Origin: Loripinus fragilis
Taxonomy: Eukaryota; Mollusca; Bivalvia; Lucinida; Lucinidae
Assembly (NCBI GenBank): GCA_964019695.1
Contig: OZ026526.1
Span: 14,174,754-14,238,753 of the forward strand
Reading direction: 5' to 3'
Length of the DNA stretch: 64,000 nt
Part shown: piece by piece, positions 59,538 to 64,000 of the stretch
Layout: the number at the start of each line of letters is the position of its first letter
Numbering within the stretch: the stretch's first letter is position 1
The notes under the pieces: generated by a model
What the model was told of the DNA's origin: nothing
The model's input: the letters and a program-made list of their open reading frames with translations, nothing else
Databases searched by the model: none
Position numbers and translations under genes: made by a program

Positions 59538-59690
59538 AGAATACCAGGTTTGCGTATTTTGATATCAAGTTAACCAGGCTCGGCTTTGAGAACGCATGTT
59601 GAATCGCTCGGCAAGCCTCGCGATGTCAACATGCGTTCTCAAAGCCTTGCCTGGTAAACTTGATATCAAAAGACCCTCACCTAGTATTCT
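59538..59690. repeat. Long hairpin with ~65-bp arms
   Basis: The left arm (59538-59602: AGAATACCAGG, TTTTGATATCAAGTT, ACCAGG, GGCTTTGAGAACGCATG) pairs with the right arm (59626-59690) with about eight differences. The innermost 22 or so pairs are perfect. The 23-base loop ATCGCTCGG...CTCGCGATG can itself fold. No target duplication was identified. Confidence 0.9.
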
Positions 59691-60800
59691 CTATATATCA
59701 GGCTCATTTATATTGAAATTGACATGTGAGGCAACACAAACATATTCATCGTGTGGTTCTAATATTCAAATGGCAATGTATAAATGCTCCATAAAACGAT
59801 GTTTATTTGCTATGAAAATTAACATCAAGTTCAACTGTCTGAATTCTGAGTAAAAGAAATGACACAGAAGGGTACAGAAGTTGAAATTTTAGGTTTTTGT
59901 GTGTAAGATCATACGTTGTCTCATAATTTCTAATCTTATGAATTCTGAACGTGAAATTGGGATGATTTTATCTTGTATTTCAACCTCTCATCATCTAAAT
60001 GCATATTAAAATTTCTGAGATGGTTTTCGCCATTGTTCGTTTCCCCATGCATTTAAATTTCTAAACTCAAAATGTTGACTTTCTATATCAATATTTCGAT
60101 TGCAACGAAATTTTGAACTACTGAACACTACATTGAATTGCTTACTTTTCGTCATGAAATTTTGACGTTTTACTGCTCATAATATACGCACAACATCACC
60201 ATCCAAAATGTGCATTTCGTGACAAACCTCTGCAGCAAAGCAAATTCAGCCTGTACATATATAGAATGATAGAAACTAGCAGATCAAAGTATTTTTCAAA
60301 GTCTTTGCTGTGTGCTCAGTTGGTAGGTTCCCTTTATGGACAGTAAATATGATCAGACTGAATGAATGACCAGGCGGCTGACCAAAGTCTCGAATCTGGT
60401 AATCATGCATTTTAATCATTTTGGTGTATTTCACTGAAAGATTAGATAACACAGAACATGTGTAAACTGCCTGCACTGTAAACAGTTGGAGGTAAGAGTG
60501 GGCAGCCAATAATTATCATTAATTAGTGACCACTGATACAATTATGGAGCAAAGATGTGATTCCCTGGGGAAGCGATGTTGGCTTTTAACAACTAACATT
60601 TACTGTGTATGGCCAAAGCTACAATGTTAAAACAGGCCAATAATACACAGGCCAATATGCATCTTTGTTGTTCGCATGGGCATATGTTTCCCTCATGTTT
60701 CCTCATGTTGAAATTCAAACTAAAGATTTAAAGAAGAGCAAATAGATTATACATTGAAAGATTGAACCTGTAAAGCGCCAAACACAAAAAAGCTGAATTT
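59691..60800. other. Unassigned region
   Basis: No gene recognised. Confidence 0.35.
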
Positions 60801-60880
60801 GCAAACACTGTAGATACTGATGAGTCAGTTAACAATGGGTCTTCTCATCTGGATCTACAGAGTTTGCCCCCCAAATCTTT
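60801..60880. repeat. Dispersed SatA-type palindrome, diverged
   Basis: TTTGCAAACACTGTAGAT with GATGAG pairs with CTCATCTGGATCTACAG and AGTTTGC. It shows that the family reaches beyond both satellite loci. Confidence 0.65.
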
Positions 60881-61483
60881 GATTTTCATCAAAATTCAGT
60901 TTACAATGATTTTTCTTTAATTTACAGAGTCTGACATATTTGTATTAGCTTTACGAATAATATTTGGTTGATGCGAACAAAGGAACTACATCTGAGAGCC
61001 GTATCATGAGAAAATCTACTTTTGCATATGCATTAAGCACGTATTTTACCATTGCCTTCGTTTTTATTATATAAATAAAACCATCGCTCATTTCTAAACC
61101 GGAAATTTCAAGCCTCAATCAGCAATCAATCTTCTGTAGCTGAGCAGATAGCCTGGGTTCCTGGCAGTCTGATCATTTTTTCTTCTTTTTTATTTTTCCG
61201 TTTCTTGGTCATAAATTATATCAATCGAAATCAATAACGGACAACCGATACCTTTGATGTTGTTTTTGTTTTTATTAGAAAGTATTGCCAAAATGTTGAC
61301 AACTCGACCCAGGCTAATGTGCAGATCGATTTGTATCGGAACATCTCAAAAGCAACAAAGATAGGTTTTCTCACCACCCGGCTCATATTAAGAGGAAATC
61401 ACATACCAATGCTTTAAATGTACTCGGTTTTCTTTTTGCTATTTTATGCTTTAAATTTAATTGCAGAGTAAAATTAAAGGACA

Positions 61484-61725
61484 ACCGTTAGCCCAGTCGG
61501 TAGAGTTACTGACTCTTGATAGCAAGGCAGTGGGTTTGAATCTCACCAGGCGCCCGGTATTGTGTCCTTGAGCAAAACATTTCATCATCATTGCTTGAAG
61601 TATTAGGTATACCCAGGAAACAGCCCCGACATGACTGAAAATTTTTGACTTGGGCGCTAAGCATCAACCCAAACAAATAGACGGATGGCTGAGAATGGGT
61701 TTGCTCCCCCCCCCTAGGGAATTTT
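61484..61725 (+). mobile_element. tRNA-derived SINE
   Basis: The head has an RNA polymerase III A box (TAGCCCAGTCGGTAGAG) and, about 35 bp on, a B box (GGGTTTGAATC), the internal promoter of tRNA genes. It is followed by a non-tRNA body with TTGTGTCCTTGAGCAAAACA, a word reminiscent of the conserved core of vertebrate and invertebrate SINE superfamilies (from memory). The head does not keep a full tRNA cloverleaf. The tail ends near a poly-C run, and the 3' boundary is uncertain. Confidence 0.75.
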
Positions 61726-63310
61726 GCAGACATATCCTATCTTGTAGAGAATTGAAAGCCGAGTCTTTTAAGAGATGTTTGCACTCTGTGCTCCGGGGCG
61801 TTAGTCTGTAAGAGCCTGTAACATACGTTACTTAATTAAACTAAGAAAAAGTAAATTGAAAGTTTGGGCTACAAATTAAAGACATTAAAATATTTATTTT
61901 TAAAAATCATTCATATAGTCTGCATACTGGATATCTTTACTACGTATGACAGCCACTTGAACGAAATTGCGGCTTCCTAAGGTGTCATATGCGTTACATA
62001 AATCAGATAACCCATTAAAATTTGCAAGTGTGGCTAACATCATTTACATTCACAATCTCTCTGTGTGTTTTGCAAAATGTTTTTAACCATGTCTGACTAG
62101 CTTATTCAATTGGCTAACAGAAAAATTAAAGTTTGTTTCCCTAGCTTAAATATTTTTTTCTGAAATAAGCAATTAAACAACCCTACCCTTACCCAGTTTT
62201 AAGGTGAAATGTTTGGTATTAAAACTAAAGTAAAAATTGTTAAAAAATATTTGCAGTTGATGAATGTGTTTCATTGTTTGGGATTTATTTACTTATATGA
62301 AAAGACTCATAAATCTGCAAGTTTGTTGCAAAATTTTAATATCAGAGGCTGTAACATATGTTACCTGATGTAATAAATGGGCAAGCTCATTGTCTTTACG
62401 TAAGATATGCCTAAAAATGTTTTAATTTCCTCGAGGGAATTTTGCAGACATATTCCTTCTTATAGTACAACTCAAGCTGCATCATATAAGGGATGTTTGC
62501 ACTCTCTATGTTGGGGCGTTAGTCTGAAACAGCGTGTTACATGCGTTACTATATCAAATAAAGACAATGTAGTTTGAAAGTTTGAGCAAAAATTGTGAAA
62601 AAAACTCGCAGCTGTTGGATATCTTACATTGTTTAGGGATTTTAAACTGGCTCCTTTGATAAAGACTTATAGATCTGCTAGTTGACATCAAGTTTTAAAG
62701 ATCAGAGAGCGTTGCATATGTTAGCGTGATAAGTAAAATCATCAAACAGTATTTTGACATCAAGCTGAGTAAGGGCCTGCTCCATCCTAATCCCCTTTGG
62801 AATTCTGCAGACAAATTACATCTTATGAAACCATTCAAGGTGCATTTAATGCAAGAAATGTTTGCACTCTGTAAGTCAGGGCGTTAGCCTGTAACAGCTT
62901 GTTACATATGTTACTATATCAATTTGAGAATAAGAAATTTGAATGTTTGAGCTACCAAAAGAAGACATTAAAATTATGTAATAAATTGACATTCTTATGG
63001 TCTTTATACTGGATGTCTTTACTACAGATGGAAGCTGTTTAACATTAATACGGCTATCTGTGGTGTTATGTGCGTTACATGAACCTAATTATAATTTAAA
63101 AGCTATAATTGTGGCTATCGTCATGTAGTTAAACAACTACTATGACTTGGTTTCAAACTGTTTTATTAGATTTTACAAACATATACTCAATTGATGAATA
63201 GGAAAAACCAAGTTTGCTTTTCTATGTTAAATATGTTGTCTTATAGGAGCTAATACACAGCCCTACCCCCAGTTTTACAGAGAAGCGAATTTTGTTATTA
63301 CCGTTTAAGT
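61716..63310 (+). repeat. Degenerate ~360-bp tandem repeat
   Basis: Words recur at a regular interval: GCGTTACATAAATC, ACATATGTTACC, GCATATGTTAGC and GCGTTACATGAACC lie at about 61990, 62350, 62710 and 63070, that is, 360 bp apart. A second landmark, GGAATTTTGCAGACA with GATGTTTGCACTCT and GGGCGTTAGTCTG, occurs at about 61720, 62437 and 62800. The units are strongly diverged and contain no gene. Confidence 0.8.
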
Positions 63311-64000
63311 AAAACACATGAAAGCGATTACAGCGTGTGAATATTTTTCATTTTCTTAGTCTGTCTTGCTTATATATCTACAAGATGTCATTAAGTTAAA
63401 GATCAGGACACTTAATGTGTACTTATAAGTCTTTGGTGCCAAAACACTAGAAATTATATTCATTTCTGATTATCAAGCCCATGGACTGGTGTTACAGATG
63501 TTATCAATGACCTTTTGGACACATTTCCTAATACTGTGCATATAATGCTAAATATAGAGCCACAAATAGAAAAGATAGTTTTACATTTTTACAAGAAAAT
63601 ACAATAAATGAAATGGTCCAAACTATTTCTCATCGATTTAACACTCATGTTAAAGGTTTGTTGTTGTCTGCTTCTGTAGTAATCATTATTATCACACACC
63701 TCCTTGCAACTAGAAGAATCATCACACAATATTTCAATCATTTACTGTTATTCAATTTTACCACCAGTCGACTCAAAATTGATGAGCCATTATCAACGTT
63801 CCACTTTTGCCATTTATGGCTTGGAACATTCAGAAACTGATATGAATTCCTAATAGTTGGCTCTTTGAGTATGTGTTTCAAGTGATACTCTGCAAGTAGG
63901 AGAAAGACTAAAGCTTTACAAGGAAGTAAAAATATGCCATTAAGAGCAATGAGTACCTGGACTGATGTACCTTGATATTTCTGTGATAAAGAATCATATC
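63311..64000. other. Unassigned region
   Basis: No recognised gene. A short open frame near 63613 has no family motif. Confidence 0.35.

Noticed and set aside
61490..61570. Possible functional tRNA gene
   Set aside because: A and B boxes are present but the acceptor and anticodon stems do not pair convincingly and a SINE body follows.

Overview
The window reads as nuclear DNA of an invertebrate, most likely a bivalve mollusc. It is AT-rich and intron-bearing, has almost no open coding sequence, and is dominated by satellite DNA, short terminal-inverted-repeat (TIR) elements, a Helitron-like element with tandem nuclear-receptor-like half-sites, and a tRNA-headed SINE. Species assignment is inference. 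No prokaryotic, plasmid or CRISPR feature was seen.

Layout. (1) 1-12842 is satellite locus 1: a forward array of a ~161-bp monomer (1-8563, split by a 2.6-kb TIR element), a 681-bp unique spacer, a reverse-oriented array (9245-10950), then a Mutator-like element that carries a nested 5'-truncated LINE. (2) 12843-22600 holds a 22-bp palindromic minisatellite, small TIR elements and a Helitron-like element. (3) 22775-23056 is a THAP zinc-finger first exon on the plus strand. (4) 23067-34656 is rich in small foldback elements and contains, on the minus strand, a two-exon SAP/SWIM/YqaJ-nuclease gene (34656 to 27968) that has one frameshift and one in-frame stop. (5) 36160-38850 is a second, unrelated satellite built on a palindromic AACAGAGGA core. 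(6) 38852-55508 is satellite locus 2: forward array, the same spacer but inverted, reverse array, and the same Mutator-like element without the LINE. (7) 55509-64000 is mostly unrecognised sequence with a tandem repeat near 58 kb, a long perfect-looking hairpin at 59.5 kb, a SINE and a degenerate ~360-bp tandem repeat.

The most interesting structure is the pair of satellite loci. Each is a large inverted repeat of ~161-bp monomers around one spacer. The outer flanks of the two loci match in direct orientation, but the spacer and inner arms match in inverted orientation. That is what a segmental duplication followed by recombination between the inverted arms would leave. The monomer itself contains an imperfect ~27-bp-arm palindrome. 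The same palindrome occurs as single dispersed copies inside small transposons elsewhere in the window, so the satellite was probably amplified from a mobile element. Insertions present in only one locus (LINE, 2.6-kb TIR element, 1.1-kb MITE) each have a matching empty site in the other and give a relative order of events.

Genes do not form a pathway here. The THAP exon and the SAP/SWIM/YqaJ gene are independent, oppositely oriented, and both belong to gene types often multiplied in invertebrate genomes.
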